From a bacterium (lineage in GTDB: Bacteria > Pseudomonadota > Gammaproteobacteria > Burkholderiales > Burkholderiaceae_C), in contig JAVBXK010000018.1 of the NCBI GenBank assembly GCA_030824555.1, forward strand, positions 222,007 through 286,006: 64,000 nucleotides of DNA, read 5' to 3'. A program made the translations under genes and the position numbers. Under the pieces are notes generated by a model. That model saw only the letters and a list, made by a program, of their open reading frames with translations. It had not been told where the DNA came from and ran no database searches. Of the stretch, positions 1 to 8,851 are shown one piece after another (the stretch's first letter is position 1; every line of letters starts with the position of its first letter).

Positions 1-2294
1 GCCAACGGGACACTGACAGAGTTGTAAACAGCGGCCCAAATTAAGTTTTGTTTGACAATGGTCAAGGTTTTGCGCGCCTGTTTCAGGCTTTTGACCACAT
101 CGAGCACATTGCCGCCCTGAATGACAAAGTCGGATTGCGCTTGCGCCAAAGGCGCTGCAGTACCCAACGCAAACGACGTATTGGCGCGCGCCAACACCGG
201 ACCGTCGTTCAGGCCGTCACCCACCATGGCTACTTGATGGCCAGCGTTTTGAAGCCCGATCACTTCTTGCAATTTCTGTTCAGGGCCTGCCTCGGCCACC
301 ACTTTGTCAATGCCCACCAACTTTGAAATGCGCTGGGCAGCACCTGAGCGGTCGCCAGATAGCAGCCATGTCTGAATACCCATGGCCTGCAAAGCAGCCA
401 CAGCCTGATGGGCATCGGGACGCAAACCCTCGTCCAGCTCAAACGTGGCGAGCCACCCACTGGCGTCCGACAGATAGACCCGTGGGGATGTGACTGCAGC
501 CAAGTCTGAGCGCGTCACACCACAAAACGACGCTGACCCCAGTCGCAATGCGCCATGAAGCGCATCTTCACCAGACATGCCCTGGCCCGCGTGTTCAGCG
601 ACCTCGGTCAGCACCGGACGAATTGCCGTATCGTCGGCAGGCATGTCGCCGCCCTGCCCGCTCCACCCGTCAGCAGCAGCCTTCGCTATGGCACGCGATG
701 CCGGATGCAAAGATGCCCCTGCCAACGCACCGGCCAGTGCCAATGCGGTCGACGCTGGTACCCCGTCGCGCACTTGCATGGCAGACAACACCACCTTGTC
801 GAACGTCAACGTGCCCGTCTTGTCGAAAATCACCGTATCAATGTGTGCCAGTGCTTCAAATGCCTGCAAACGGCGCACGAGCACCCCCCGCTTGGCCAGC
901 GCCCCGGCTGATGCCAACATGGCCGCTGGCGTTGCCAGCGACAAAGCACATGGACAGGTGACGATCAACACCGAAACGGCCACCGCCAATGCCCGGGAGT
1001 GGTCAATCTGCCACCAGTAAATGCCTGCCACGAATGCTGATAACAACACCAGTACGAGGAAAGGTGCTGCGATGCGGTCGGCCAGAATGGCCAGCCGAGG
1101 TTTCTCGGTCGACGCTTTTTCCATCAGGGCCACGATTTGCGCAAACCGCGTGTCACGCCCCAGCTTGTCAACCCGCACTTCCACCGGACTGGCGAGGTTG
1201 AAACTGCCCGCGATCACGGCATCACCCGCTACACGTGTCACAGGGTGCGATTCGCCGGTCAGCAAGGCTTCATCAACGGTGACCCGTTCACTCACCAGCA
1301 CACCATCGCCAGGGAAAGCCTGCCCAGCCTGGACACGCACCACATCACCCACGGCCAAGCGGCGCACAGACACGGGCTCGAAGGTGCCGTCCGGCTTGCG
1401 GCGGTCACAGACTTCGGGTAGGCGGTTCATCAGGTCGTCGAGTGCGCCTGCAGTGCGGTCACGCGACTTGTGTTCCAGGTAGCGCCCGCCCATCAGGAAA
1501 AACACGAACATGGTGAGCGAGTCAAACCACACCTCATGCCCCCAAGGGCCCGAGCGATCAAACGTGGCCAACGAACTGGCTGCAAACGTCACCAGAATAC
1601 CGATGGACACTGGCGTGTCCATACCGATGCGGCCCTTTTTCAGGTCACGCCAAGCGCCGGAAAAAAACGAACCGCTGGCAAAAATCACCACCGGCAAGCT
1701 CAATACCCAACTGGCCCAGCGCAACAGATGCTCGATGTCGGGAGGAATGTCGCCCGGCTCGGTGATGTACGCGGGCCATGCATACATCATGACCTGCATC
1801 ATGCAGATGCCGGCCACAAACAGGCGCCACAGCACCTTTCGCCCCTCGGCCAACCGGTTGCTGATGCTCAGCGCCTCTCGCATGGGCAGCAAGCGGTAGC
1901 CTGCCTCGCCCACCGCACCCGCCAGTTTCGACACCTTGACCAGCTCCGGGTCCCATTTCAATGTGAGGCGACGGGTTGCCGCATGCACCTCTGCCTTGAG
2001 GACCCCTGGCAGGTTGCACAGCGCACCTTCTACCGTGTCCGCACAAGCTGCACAAAACATGCCCTGCACCATCAACACCGACTGGGCCACCTGACGGCCA
2101 TCGATATCGACAAATTCTGTGAACTCCTGTTGCTCGACGGGATCGTCAAGCACAGAGAAGTCGTCGTGCACCTGCAACGGCCCCTTGGGTCGCTCGTCTG
2201 AAAAAGAAACCAACGCTGACACTCCAGTTTGAGCCCCTGCACCCACCGTCGGCTGCCCCGGCAGGGGCACGGACACAGCATGTTTCAAGAGCAT
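1..2294 (-). CDS. heavy-metal P1B-type ATPase, FixI/CcoI-like (3' end beyond window)
   Basis: Inner-membrane pump that would move a soft metal ion, most likely Cu(I), using ATP. The 764 visible residues are the N-terminal part; the gene leaves the window in the last membrane region (final residues YNSVSVPLA). In order I see a poorly conserved 70-residue leader, one HMA domain with a CAAC metal site (81-84), membrane helices from about 155, the actuator TGES (346-349), the CPC translocation motif (447-449), the phosphorylation motif DKTGT (D491) and GDGLNDGP near 690. A single HMA and the SGAWRDL stretch (212-218) resemble the FixI/CcoI subclass that supplies copper to cbb3 oxidase, rather than CopA; this subclass assignment is inference because any cco genes lie outside. 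ATG at 2294 is the first start in frame. It diverges from uspA over an FNR-like box, which fits a microaerobic role. Confidence 0.88.
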   Translation of the reverse strand, partial: MLLKHAVSVPLPGQPTVGAGAQTGVSALVSFSDERPKGPLQVHDDFSVLDDPVEQQEFTEFVDIDGRQVAQSVLMVQGMFCAACADTVEGALCNLPGVLKAEVHAATRRLTLKWDPELVKVSKLAGAVGEAGYRLLPMREALSISNRLAEGRKVLWRLFVAGICMMQVMMYAWPAYITEPGDIPPDIEHLLRWASWVLSLPVVIFASGSFFSGAWRDLKKGRIGMDTPVSIGILVTFAASSLATFDRSGPWGHEVWFDSLTMFVFFLMGGRYLEHKSRDRTAGALDDLMNRLPEVCDRRKPDGTFEPVSVRRLAVGDVVRVQAGQAFPGDGVLVSERVTVDEALLTGESHPVTRVAGDAVIAGSFNLASPVEVRVDKLGRDTRFAQIVALMEKASTEKPRLAILADRIAAPFLVLVLLSAFVAGIYWWQIDHSRALAVAVSVLIVTCPCALSLATPAAMLASAGALAKRGVLVRRLQAFEALAHIDTVIFDKTGTLTFDKVVLSAMQVRDGVPASTALALAGALAGASLHPASRAIAKAAADGWSGQGGDMPADDTAIRPVLTEVAEHAGQGMSGEDALHGALRLGSASFCGVTRSDLAAVTSPRVYLSDASGWLATFELDEGLRPDAHQAVAALQAMGIQTWLLSGDRSGAAQRISKLVGIDKVVAEAGPEQKLQEVIGLQNAGHQVAMVGDGLNDGPVLARANTSFALGTAAPLAQAQSDFVIQGGNVLDVVKSLKQARKTLTIVKQNLIWAAVYNSVSVPL

Positions 2295-2325
2295 GCGAGG
2301 GTATTTCAGGCAACGGCACAAGCAG

Positions 2326-2339
2326 TTGACGTATGTCAA
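2326..2339. promoter_or_regulatory. FNR/FixK-type binding site
   Basis: Perfect palindrome TTGAC-GTAT-GTCAA in the divergent region between the P-type ATPase and uspA. FNR/ANR sites are TTGAT-N4-ATCAA, and FixK-type sites use TTGA(C/T)-N4-(G/A)TCAA. A weak -10 (TACAGT, 2366-2371) places the site about 45 bp upstream of the expected uspA start point, close to a class II activator position. Regulation by an FNR-like protein is inferred. Confidence 0.55.
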
Positions 2340-2454
2340 ACCACCAAAAACCACAGCAGGTAGCCTACAGTATGCAAGCCACGCGTCAGGCAATGTCCCC
2401 ACTGCGGAGACTGGTCGGCCGTGCAATACACAACCACCATTTAGGAGCAAACGC

Positions 2455-2898
2455 ATGTACAAGCGCATTCTGGTCGCCACCGACGGGTCCGAACTCTCTG
2501 AAAAGGCCGTGACGCATGGCCTCATGCTGGCCGACCTGACGGGAGCAGAGCTGATCGCCGTCAAAGTGGTGCCGCGCTACCCGCAAACCTACTTCGAAGG
2601 TGGCGTGGCCTTGGCTGCAGATGAAATCGCAAAAATTGAAAAACAATGGAATGACGAGGCACTGGAGGCTGTCAATGCCATCAAGGCAAAGGGCCAGTTG
2701 AACAACGTGAAAGTAAAAGCCACCACGGTGAAGTCTGACCTGATTGCGGAAGCACTGATCGCATCGGCCAAGCGCCACAAATGCGATCTGATCGTGATGG
2801 CGTCACACGGTCGTCGCGGCCTCAAACGCCTGCTGCTGGGCAGCGAAACCCAGCAGGTCTTGACACATTCGCATATTCCCGTACTGGTTTTGAGGTAA
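2455..2898 (+). CDS. universal stress protein, UspA family
   Basis: A 147-residue single-domain universal stress protein, a small cytoplasmic nucleotide-binding protein induced by starvation or low oxygen. The N-terminus MYKRILVATDGSE is the usual first beta strand, and the C-terminal GRRGLKRLLLGSETQQVL holds the G-2x-G-9x-G(S/T) ATP-binding signature of the UspA/MJ0577 class. ATG at 2455 was chosen because AGGAG precedes it at 2443-2447; an in-frame start further upstream (2293) would overlap the promoter and the FNR-like site. It is transcribed alone, away from the P-type ATPase, and ends in a strong terminator. Usp genes near cbb3/FixI genes are commonly oxygen regulated, which agrees with the palindrome upstream. 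Confidence 0.92.
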   Translation: MYKRILVATDGSELSEKAVTHGLMLADLTGAELIAVKVVPRYPQTYFEGGVALAADEIAKIEKQWNDEALEAVNAIKAKGQLNNVKVKATTVKSDLIAEALIASAKRHKCDLIVMASHGRRGLKRLLLGSETQQVLTHSHIPVLVLR

Positions 2899-2946
2899 AA
2901 ATAGGCTATACCGCTTTACTATATTGGTTTTGTAGCTATATATTCA
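2897..2946 (+). repeat. AT-rich intergenic element, copy 1
   Basis: Member of a dispersed family recognised here by CCGCTT (2911-2916), exactly 18 bp, then GCTAT (2935-2939), with GGCTATA before and TATATT after. It starts at the uspA stop codon. Other copies with the same 18-bp spacing are near 25.8, 38.6, 46.4, 48.7 and 62.5 kb. Confidence 0.6.
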
Positions 2947-2964
2947 GAGTCAATCATGAACGCC

Positions 2965-3001
2965 AAACGGCCCGTTTTCTCCAGCAGAAAACGGGCCGTT
3001 T
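2965..3001. terminator. bidirectional intrinsic terminator between uspA and matB
   Basis: A perfect 16-bp stem (2965-2980 with 2986-3001) closed by a CCAGC loop and followed on the + strand by TTGTTT. The stem arms begin with AAA and end with TTT, so it can work for both converging genes, uspA and the malonyl-CoA synthetase. Confidence 0.9.
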
Positions 3002-3004
3002 TGT

Positions 3005-4576
3005 TTACCCGACGAAAGTACTTTTGTGCTGGTCACGCAGCAGGTTTTTCTGTACCTTGCCCATCGTGTTACGGGGCAACTCGTCAACCAGCAGACACGC
3101 TTTGGGAATTTTGAAGTTGGCCACCGTGGTTTTCAGGCTGGCGAGAATGCCTGCAGCGTCCACCGCAGCACCAGGTTTGGCAATGACCAGCGCCACCCCC
3201 ACCTCACCAAAATCGGCATGGGGCACGCCCACCACCGCACTTTCCGCCACGCCGGGCATTTCGTTGATGTAGCCCTCTATTTCAGCCGGATAGACGTTGT
3301 AGCCACCACTGATGATCAGGTCTTTGCTGCGGCCAACGATGGTGACGTAGCCTTGCGCATCCACATGCCCCACATCGCCGGTCTTGAACCAGCCGTCTGA
3401 CGTGAACTCTTCCGCCGTTTTTTCGGGCATGCGCCAGTAGCCCTTGAAGACGTTGGGACCTTTGACCTGTATGCCGCCGATGGCTCCAGCCTCGACAGGC
3501 TCACCATGGTCACCTACCACACGCAAACCTACGCCGGGAAGTGGAAAACCCACCGTACCGCCACGCCGCTCGGACTGCGGCGCACCTGCCAGATCAAGGT
3601 AACGGGCATCGGGCACGAAGGGGTTGGAGGTGAGCATGATGGTTTCCGACATGCCATAGCGCTCCAGAATGGTGTGACCGGTGCGCTGCTGCCAGGTTTT
3701 GAACGTTTCAATCAGCAGTGGGGCCGAACCGCTGATGAACAGCCGCATGTTCTGGCACGACACACGGTTGAGCCCCGGATCGGCCAACAGACGCGTGTAC
3801 AGCGTGGGCACCCCCATGAACACCGTGGCCCGTGGCAAGCGCGCCAGCACAGCCTTGGGATCGAATTTGTTCAGCCACAGCATGGTGCTGCCATTGATGA
3901 GCGCAGCATGAATGGCCACGAACAGGCCATGCACGTGAAAAATGGGCAACGCGTGAATGAGCACGTCACCGCCCTGCTCAACACTGCGCCACCCCCAATA
4001 GTCCTTCAGCACCATTGCGTTGCTCAACAGGTTGCCATGCGTGAGCATCGCGCCCTTGCTTCGCCCGGTTGTGCCGCTGGTGTACAGGATGGCGGCAAGG
4101 TCGTCAGCGGTTCGCGGCACGGGCGTCTGCACATCGCTGTGCGTGGCGGCGCGGTCCAGCAGCGTGCCCGTCACGTCGTCTGCCAGTGTGAACACGTTCT
4201 GCGTGCCAGCCTTGAAAGCAAGTTTGCTCACCCAACCGAAATTGGTCGGCGTACACACGACCACGGCCGGTTCGGCGTTGCCGATGAAATACTCGATTTC
4301 AGCTGCTTGGTACGCCGTGTTCAGCGGCAAGAACACGTGTCCAGCCCGCAGCGTGGCCAGGTACAACACCAGAGCCTCGACCGACTTTTCAACCTGAACC
4401 GCCACCCGGCTGGCCGGTGGCAACTCAAGGGAAGCCAACAGGTTGGCCACCATGGCGCTGGCCCGGTCAAGGTCGCGCCAGGTGTAGGTCAGGCCCGAAT
4501 CGGTTTCAACAGCCAGGCTGTCCAAGTCAGCAGGGAAAGCGGCACGCAGTGCGACATACAAGTTGGTTGATAACAT
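3005..4576 (-). CDS. matB: malonyl-CoA synthetase (malonate--CoA ligase)
   Basis: A 523-residue ANL-superfamily adenylating enzyme that activates malonate to malonyl-CoA with ATP and CoA in the cytoplasm. The P-loop YTSGTTGRSKGAML lies near residue 165, the A8 hinge GRSKDLIISGGYNVYP near 430, and the C-terminal lysine motif NTMGKVQKNLLR near 505. The overall pattern, including NVYPAEIEGYI, matches MatB better than medium-chain acyl-CoA ligases; substrate choice remains an inference from family resemblance. ATG at 4576 is preferred over an in-frame TTG at 4594. It is the third gene of a leftward operon with an enoyl-CoA hydratase (15 nt upstream) and a Bug binding protein. No malonyl-CoA decarboxylase is in view. 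Confidence 0.82.
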   Translation of the reverse strand: MLSTNLYVALRAAFPADLDSLAVETDSGLTYTWRDLDRASAMVANLLASLELPPASRVAVQVEKSVEALVLYLATLRAGHVFLPLNTAYQAAEIEYFIGNAEPAVVVCTPTNFGWVSKLAFKAGTQNVFTLADDVTGTLLDRAATHSDVQTPVPRTADDLAAILYTSGTTGRSKGAMLTHGNLLSNAMVLKDYWGWRSVEQGGDVLIHALPIFHVHGLFVAIHAALINGSTMLWLNKFDPKAVLARLPRATVFMGVPTLYTRLLADPGLNRVSCQNMRLFISGSAPLLIETFKTWQQRTGHTILERYGMSETIMLTSNPFVPDARYLDLAGAPQSERRGGTVGFPLPGVGLRVVGDHGEPVEAGAIGGIQVKGPNVFKGYWRMPEKTAEEFTSDGWFKTGDVGHVDAQGYVTIVGRSKDLIISGGYNVYPAEIEGYINEMPGVAESAVVGVPHADFGEVGVALVIAKPGAAVDAAGILASLKTTVANFKIPKACLLVDELPRNTMGKVQKNLLRDQHKSTFVG

Positions 4577-4590
4577 ATTGATAGCATCAA

Positions 4591-5361
4591 TCAAAACACA
4601 GGCTTGCGCTTGGCAAGGAAAGAGTCAATACCTTCGCGGTGTTCGGGGTGTGGTGCATAGGTGTAGGCACGCGCCACCAGTGTGTGCATGGGCTCGGCGT
4701 CGCCAGACAGTGCACGCAAAGTCTGTTTGTTCAGGCGGGCAGCCTGCGGTGCCAGCGCAGCGACACGCGCCGCTGTGGCAAGCGCTTCACCCTGAACGTC
4801 CGCATCGGGCACCACGCGATTGAGGAACCCACGCTGCTTCATCTCGTGGGCATCGAGCACGGCTGCTTCCAGCAGCATTTCGCGTGCGGTGGCCATCCCC
4901 ACGGCAGAGGCCACCAGTTGGGCCTCCCGGGGTGCCATCGGGAAACCCAGACGCGCAATGGGTGCACCAAAGCGGGCCGATACACCGGCCACGCGCAAGT
5001 CACAGCAGCTGGCTATTTCCACGCCCGCGCCCATGCAATTGCCGTCGATGGCGGCAACCACGGGCACGGGGCATTGCAGCACGGCATCCAACCCACCCCA
5101 CACGTCTTGCTCGTGAAAATCGGCCAATGAATCGGGTTGGAAGCGAAAGGCAGGGTACTCGGCTATGTCACCACCCGCGCAAAAATGCCCGCCTTCTCCG
5201 GCAATGACGACACACCTCAACGCTGCAGATGGGGCCAGCGCATCAAACACGGCCTTCAGGTCGCGCCACATGCTGCGTGACATGGCGTTGAACTTGCCTG
5301 TATGACTGATCAACACTGAGGCCACCGCCCCCTCTACCGAACACGACACTTGTCCAGCCAT
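4591..5361 (-). CDS. enoyl-CoA hydratase/isomerase family protein
   Basis: A 256-residue crotonase-fold protein acting on an acyl-CoA thioester. The oxyanion-hole segment HFCAGGDIAEY (around 60) and the second segment DGNCMGAGVEIASCCDLRVA (around 105) are typical of the family. The usual second catalytic glutamate position reads GFPMAPREAQLV, so the exact reaction cannot be assigned from sequence. ATG at 5361 lies 5 nt after the stop of the Bug gene; a longer in-frame start at 5409 would overlap that gene. Its place between a Bug binding protein and MatB suggests action on a dicarboxylic or unsaturated acyl-CoA in the same pathway (inference). Confidence 0.85.
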   Translation of the reverse strand: MAGQVSCSVEGAVASVLISHTGKFNAMSRSMWRDLKAVFDALAPSAALRCVVIAGEGGHFCAGGDIAEYPAFRFQPDSLADFHEQDVWGGLDAVLQCPVPVVAAIDGNCMGAGVEIASCCDLRVAGVSARFGAPIARLGFPMAPREAQLVASAVGMATAREMLLEAAVLDAHEMKQRGFLNRVVPDADVQGEALATAARVAALAPQAARLNKQTLRALSGDAEPMHTLVARAYTYAPHPEHREGIDSFLAKRKPVF

Positions 5362-5366
5362 CTCGT

Positions 5367-6380
5367 TCAATCCAGTTTGGCACCAGACCCGCTGACCACG
5401 TGCGCCCATTTGGCCAATTCAGCTTTGATGAACGCGGTGAATTGCGGACCGGTGAGGTTGGGAAATTCAGCCCCCTGACTGGCCCAGACGGCCTTGGCTT
5501 CGTCGACTTGACAGGCCTTGCGGATCTCTTCCACCGCACGGGTCTGCGCATCCAACGGGGTGCCACGCGGGGCCCATACGCCATACCAAGTGGTCACGTT
5601 GTAGTCGGGCAGCCCCATTTCGGCTGAACAGGGCACGTCGGGGAACGCAGGGTTGCGCTTGGCACCAGACACCATCAACGCCTTGATGCGCCCGCCCTTG
5701 ATGTGCGCAGCAGACGACCCCAGGCCATCGAACATCATGTCCACGTTGCCGGCAATCAGGTCCTGCAACGCCGGACCTGCACCACGGTAGGGTATGTGCG
5801 TGAGAAACGCCTTGGTTTGCAGTTTGAACAACTCACCTGCCAGATGGTGCGAGGTGCCGCCGCCAGCCGAGCCATAGTTCAACTTGCCCGGGTGCTTGCG
5901 CACATGTGCCATGAAGTCCTTGAAGTCGGCCACAGGCACGTTACGCGGATTGACCACCAACACCTGGGGCACGCTGGCCACCTGAATCAGGGGCACCAAG
6001 TCGCGCTCCAAGTCGTAGTCGAGCTTGGGGTACATGGCCGGGGCAATGGTGTGGTGTACCGCGCCCATGAACAGCGTGTAACCATCGGGTACAGCCTTGG
6101 CGGCAACGCCTGCACCCAGCGTGCCCCCTGCCCCACCCCGGTTGTCGATGACCAGGGTTTTGCCCGTGAGCTTGGAAAACTGCGCAGACATGGGTCGCGC
6201 GAAGGCATCGGTCCCGCCCCCGGCGGGGAACGGCACGATCATGGTCACCGGTTTGATGGGCCAGGTGGCCTGCGCCTGTGCAGGCAAGCCCCAAGCCACA
6301 GCCGTGGTCGCAGCCACATGCAAAACGCTGCGTCGAGACAAGCCGTGCGCGCCATCGGGTGTGGGGATCTGAGGTTTCAT
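5367..6380 (-). CDS. tripartite tricarboxylate transporter substrate-binding protein (Bug/TctC family)
   Basis: A 337-residue periplasmic solute-binding protein. The N-terminus carries SRRSVLHVAATTAVAWG followed by AQA, a signal peptide with a twin-arginine look, then the Bug hallmark KPVTMIVPFPAGGGTDAFAR and later YGSAGGGTSHHLAGELF and HIPYRGAGPALQDLIAGNVD. Bug proteins bind small carboxylates; many are orphans with no TctAB membrane partner nearby, as here. Linkage to matB makes malonate or a related dicarboxylate a reasonable ligand, but this is inference. ATG at 6380 was chosen because it places the signal peptide at the N-terminus; an upstream start at 6455 adds an unrelated stretch. It is the first gene of the operon. 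Confidence 0.9.
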   Translation of the reverse strand: MKPQIPTPDGAHGLSRRSVLHVAATTAVAWGLPAQAQATWPIKPVTMIVPFPAGGGTDAFARPMSAQFSKLTGKTLVIDNRGGAGGTLGAGVAAKAVPDGYTLFMGAVHHTIAPAMYPKLDYDLERDLVPLIQVASVPQVLVVNPRNVPVADFKDFMAHVRKHPGKLNYGSAGGGTSHHLAGELFKLQTKAFLTHIPYRGAGPALQDLIAGNVDMMFDGLGSSAAHIKGGRIKALMVSGAKRNPAFPDVPCSAEMGLPDYNVTTWYGVWAPRGTPLDAQTRAVEEIRKACQVDEAKAVWASQGAEFPNLTGPQFTAFIKAELAKWAHVVSGSGAKLD

Positions 6381-6477
6381 GCAATAAGGCCTTGGGTCAC
6401 AAACGGGTCGGTTGCTCAAAGTTAACCCGTCTGCCAGAAGTGCACCATCGGGCATTCCCGACTGTCAGGCCGCACCG

Positions 6478-7290
6478 TCAGTGGGTTTGCGTCTGACGCC
6501 CCGCCCAATGCCACACCAGTGCGCCAACCATCACCATGGGCACGCACAACCACTGGCCCATGCTCATGCCCAATGCCAGCAGACCCAGGTGCGCATCGGG
6601 TTCGCGGAAGTATTCGGCAATGAACCGGAACACGCCGTAGCCGAACACAAATGCGGCAGCCACCTGACCCGGTTTGCGCTCGGTGCGCGCATACAGCCAG
6701 ATCAAGACGAACAGCAACATGCCTTCCAGCAAGAACTGATAGACCTGCGACGGATGGCGTGGCAACTCGCCCGCGCCACGGAACACCATGGCCCATGGCA
6801 GCGACGGATCAGCCAAGCGCCCCCAGAGCTCCCCATTGATGAAATTGCCCACCCGCCCAGCCGCCAACCCCGTGGGCACGCAAGGTGCAACGAAGTCCAT
6901 CACCTGCAAAAACGGGCGCTGGCGCGAGTGCGCAAACCAGACCATGGCCACAACGACCCCCAGCAAGCCCCCGTGAAAACTCATGCCGCCTTGCCAGACA
7001 GCAAAGATTTCCAACGGATTGGCCAGGTAATAAAGCGGTTTGTAAAAAAGGCAATACCCGATGCGCCCCCCCAGCACCACCCCCATGACACCCAGAAACA
7101 GGATGTCTTCCACATCCCGTTTTTGCCAGATACCTTGTGCCGCCAGCCGAGCAAACGGCTGTTGATGCAAGCGGCGCAAACCGAGCGCCATGAACAGTGC
7201 GAATGCGGCCAGATACGTCAGGCCATACCAGTGAACAGCCAGCGGCCCCACCTGCAAGGCGACCGGGTTGATTTGAGGGTGAATCAGCAT
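6478..7290 (-). CDS. lgt: prolipoprotein diacylglyceryl transferase
   Basis: A 270-residue inner-membrane enzyme that transfers diacylglycerol from phosphatidylglycerol to the lipobox cysteine of prolipoproteins, the first step of lipoprotein maturation. About seven hydrophobic segments are visible. Family motifs: HWYGLTYL near the N-terminus, [10 protein letters not shown] (about 85), the signature [14 protein letters not shown] (about 143) and HPSQVYQ with its key tyrosine. ATG at 7290 gives the standard [13 protein letters not shown] start. It follows trmD by 38 nt in the place where rplS is normally found, so it may be co-transcribed with the ribosomal operon. Confidence 0.97.
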   Translation of the reverse strand: MLIHPQINPVALQVGPLAVHWYGLTYLAAFALFMALGLRRLHQQPFARLAAQGIWQKRDVEDILFLGVMGVVLGGRIGYCLFYKPLYYLANPLEIFAVWQGGMSFHGGLLGVVVAMVWFAHSRQRPFLQVMDFVAPCVPTGLAAGRVGNFINGELWGRLADPSLPWAMVFRGAGELPRHPSQVYQFLLEGMLLFVLIWLYARTERKPGQVAAAFVFGYGVFRFIAEYFREPDAHLGLLALGMSMGQWLCVPMVMVGALVWHWAGRQTQTH

Positions 7291-7328
7291 GGGCTGGATT
7301 GTGCCCGAGCCCGGTTGCACAAACGCGG

Positions 7329-8108
7329 TCAGCTGCCCTTACCCACACGGGCCAGAACAGCCTCGTCCTGGCGGGTCAGGCGGCCCGCGTCGCGCACCTG
7401 TGCGATCACGTCAGGGCGGCACTGGGCCGTGGCCTGCAAACTGGCATCGCGCCTGAAACGGGCAATGCGTTCGTGGTTGCCCGACATCAGCACGTCGGGC
7501 ACCCGGTGGTCCACCGCATGGTGCTGCCACACCTCGGGGCGGGTGTAATGCGGGCAATCAAGCAGGCCGTCCAGAGCAGGGTTAAAGCTGTCTTGCTGGT
7601 GGCTGCCCGCATCGTTCAACACGCCGGGCTGCAACCGCGCCACCGCATCAAGCAAGGCAATGGCTGCGATTTCGCCACCCGACAGCACGAAATCGCCCAG
7701 GCTGATCTGGGTGTCCACGCATTGATCGATGAAGCGCTGGTCGATGCCTTCATAGCGGCCGCACACCAGCACCGCACCGGCACTGTCGGACCAGGCTTGT
7801 ACGGCAGGGTGATCCAGTGTCTGCCCCATGGGCGAAAACAGCACCACTTTGGCCTGCTGTGCGGCGGGCTCAGCCCGGGCAACGCGTACAGCGGTCAGAC
7901 AACGCGCCAATGGCTCGGCCATCATGACCATGCCGGGGCCACCGCCGAAGGGCCGGTCATCTACCCGGCGGTAGTTGCCATCGGCAAAGTCACGCAGGTT
8001 CCACAGCACCACGTCAACCAGCTTCTGCTCGAAAGCACGGCGGTTGATGCCTTGCGACAAAAACGGCCCGAACAGGTTGGGAAACAGCGTGATGACATCA
8101 AACCGCAT
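7329..8108 (-). CDS. trmD: tRNA (guanine-N1-)-methyltransferase
   Basis: A 259-residue SPOUT methyltransferase making m1G37 in tRNAs with G36, which prevents +1 frameshifting. The knot region is intact: [11 protein letters not shown] (about 52), [11 protein letters not shown] (about 111) and [12 protein letters not shown] (about 130), and the C-terminal tRNA-binding part is complete. ATG at 8108 ([13 protein letters not shown]) is the conserved start. It is third in rpsP-rimM-trmD; the gap to rimM is 60 nt. Confidence 0.97.
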   Translation of the reverse strand: MRFDVITLFPNLFGPFLSQGINRRAFEQKLVDVVLWNLRDFADGNYRRVDDRPFGGGPGMVMMAEPLARCLTAVRVARAEPAAQQAKVVLFSPMGQTLDHPAVQAWSDSAGAVLVCGRYEGIDQRFIDQCVDTQISLGDFVLSGGEIAAIALLDAVARLQPGVLNDAGSHQQDSFNPALDGLLDCPHYTRPEVWQHHAVDHRVPDVLMSGNHERIARFRRDASLQATAQCRPDVIAQVRDAGRLTRQDEAVLARVGKGS

Positions 8109-8168
8109 GGCCACACCCTGGCTGCACGCAGTCCACCCACACGGCAAAGTCCGTTGCGGTGTTCATAT

Positions 8169-8747
8169 TCAGTAGTCTGGTTGCCAGTCAACCGTGATGA
8201 GGCCTGCAGCCTTGTCGACCTTGTCGACATATGCCGCCACGAACGGGATCATCCGCTCGGCGGCTTTGCCGTCTTGCTCGAACGCCAGCACCAGCACGGA
8301 AGTGGGCCCTGTTGCCATGAGGTCTTGCACCACGCCAAGCGAAACGCCCTCGCGGTTGACCACCTTCAGGCCCATCAGGTCAACCCAATAGAACTCGTCG
8401 GGATCGCTACTGGTGGGGAACTGACTGCGCGACACGAATATGCGCGCGCCCTTGAGCGCCTCGGCTGCATTGCGATCGGCCATGCCTTCGAACAGCGCCA
8501 CCAGCGTGTCGGCATGCGGTTTGACCTGGGTCAGTTGCACGCTGACGGTGCCATCGAAGGCCACAAACTGGCGATCGTGCGGGGGCGTGGGGCGCTGCAG
8601 AAACCATTCGGTCGCATCCAGCAAGGCATCGGGTGCCGTGCTGTGTGCGTGCACCTTCACCCAACCCTTGATGCCCCAAGCCTCACCGATGCGCCCCAGT
8701 TCGACCGCGTCGGACGGCAACTCGCAAGCAGAAAACAGTGGGGTCAT
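8169..8747 (-). CDS. rimM: ribosome maturation factor RimM
   Basis: A 192-residue 30S assembly factor that binds S19 and helps mature the 16S 3' domain. The N-terminal beta barrel starts at VELGRIGEAWGIKGWVKV, and the PRC-barrel-like C-terminal half holds FYWVDLMGLKVVNREG and ends with AAYVDKVDKAAGLITVDW. ATG at 8747 was chosen; a longer in-frame extension to 8825 would cross the intrinsic terminator. It lies between rpsP and trmD. Confidence 0.95.
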   Translation of the reverse strand: MTPLFSACELPSDAVELGRIGEAWGIKGWVKVHAHSTAPDALLDATEWFLQRPTPPHDRQFVAFDGTVSVQLTQVKPHADTLVALFEGMADRNAAEALKGARIFVSRSQFPTSSDPDEFYWVDLMGLKVVNREGVSLGVVQDLMATGPTSVLVLAFEQDGKAAERMIPFVAAYVDKVDKAAGLITVDWQPDY

Positions 8748-8770
8748 GTGCTCATCCAGCAGGAAAAATG

Positions 8771-8814
8771 AAAAAAGCGATGTACCCTGAGCGGAAAACC
8801 GCCGGACACATCGC
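8771..8814 (-). terminator. intrinsic terminator/attenuator between rpsP and rimM
   Basis: On the minus strand a stem GCGATGT...ACATCGC (8814-8808 with 8783-8777), containing an inner GCGG/CCGC hairpin, is followed by six T residues (8776-8771) just before rimM. A second hairpin (GGTGAC-AGC-GTCACC, 8828-8842) sits between it and the rpsP stop. The arrangement would reduce expression of rimM-trmD relative to rpsP. Confidence 0.7.
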
Positions 8815-8851
8815 CTGCAGATCAACCGGTGACAGCGTCACCAGTGAATGA

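Noticed and set aside
4555..4600. another copy of the AT-rich element at the hydratase/matB junction
   Set aside because: GCTAT with TGTGTTTT upstream is present, but the first box reads GCGCAA and it lies within coding sequence; chance is likely.
7299..8771. 490-residue open frame on the + strand
   Set aside because: Antisense to trmD and rimM, His/Gln-rich as expected of a shadow frame, no family pattern.
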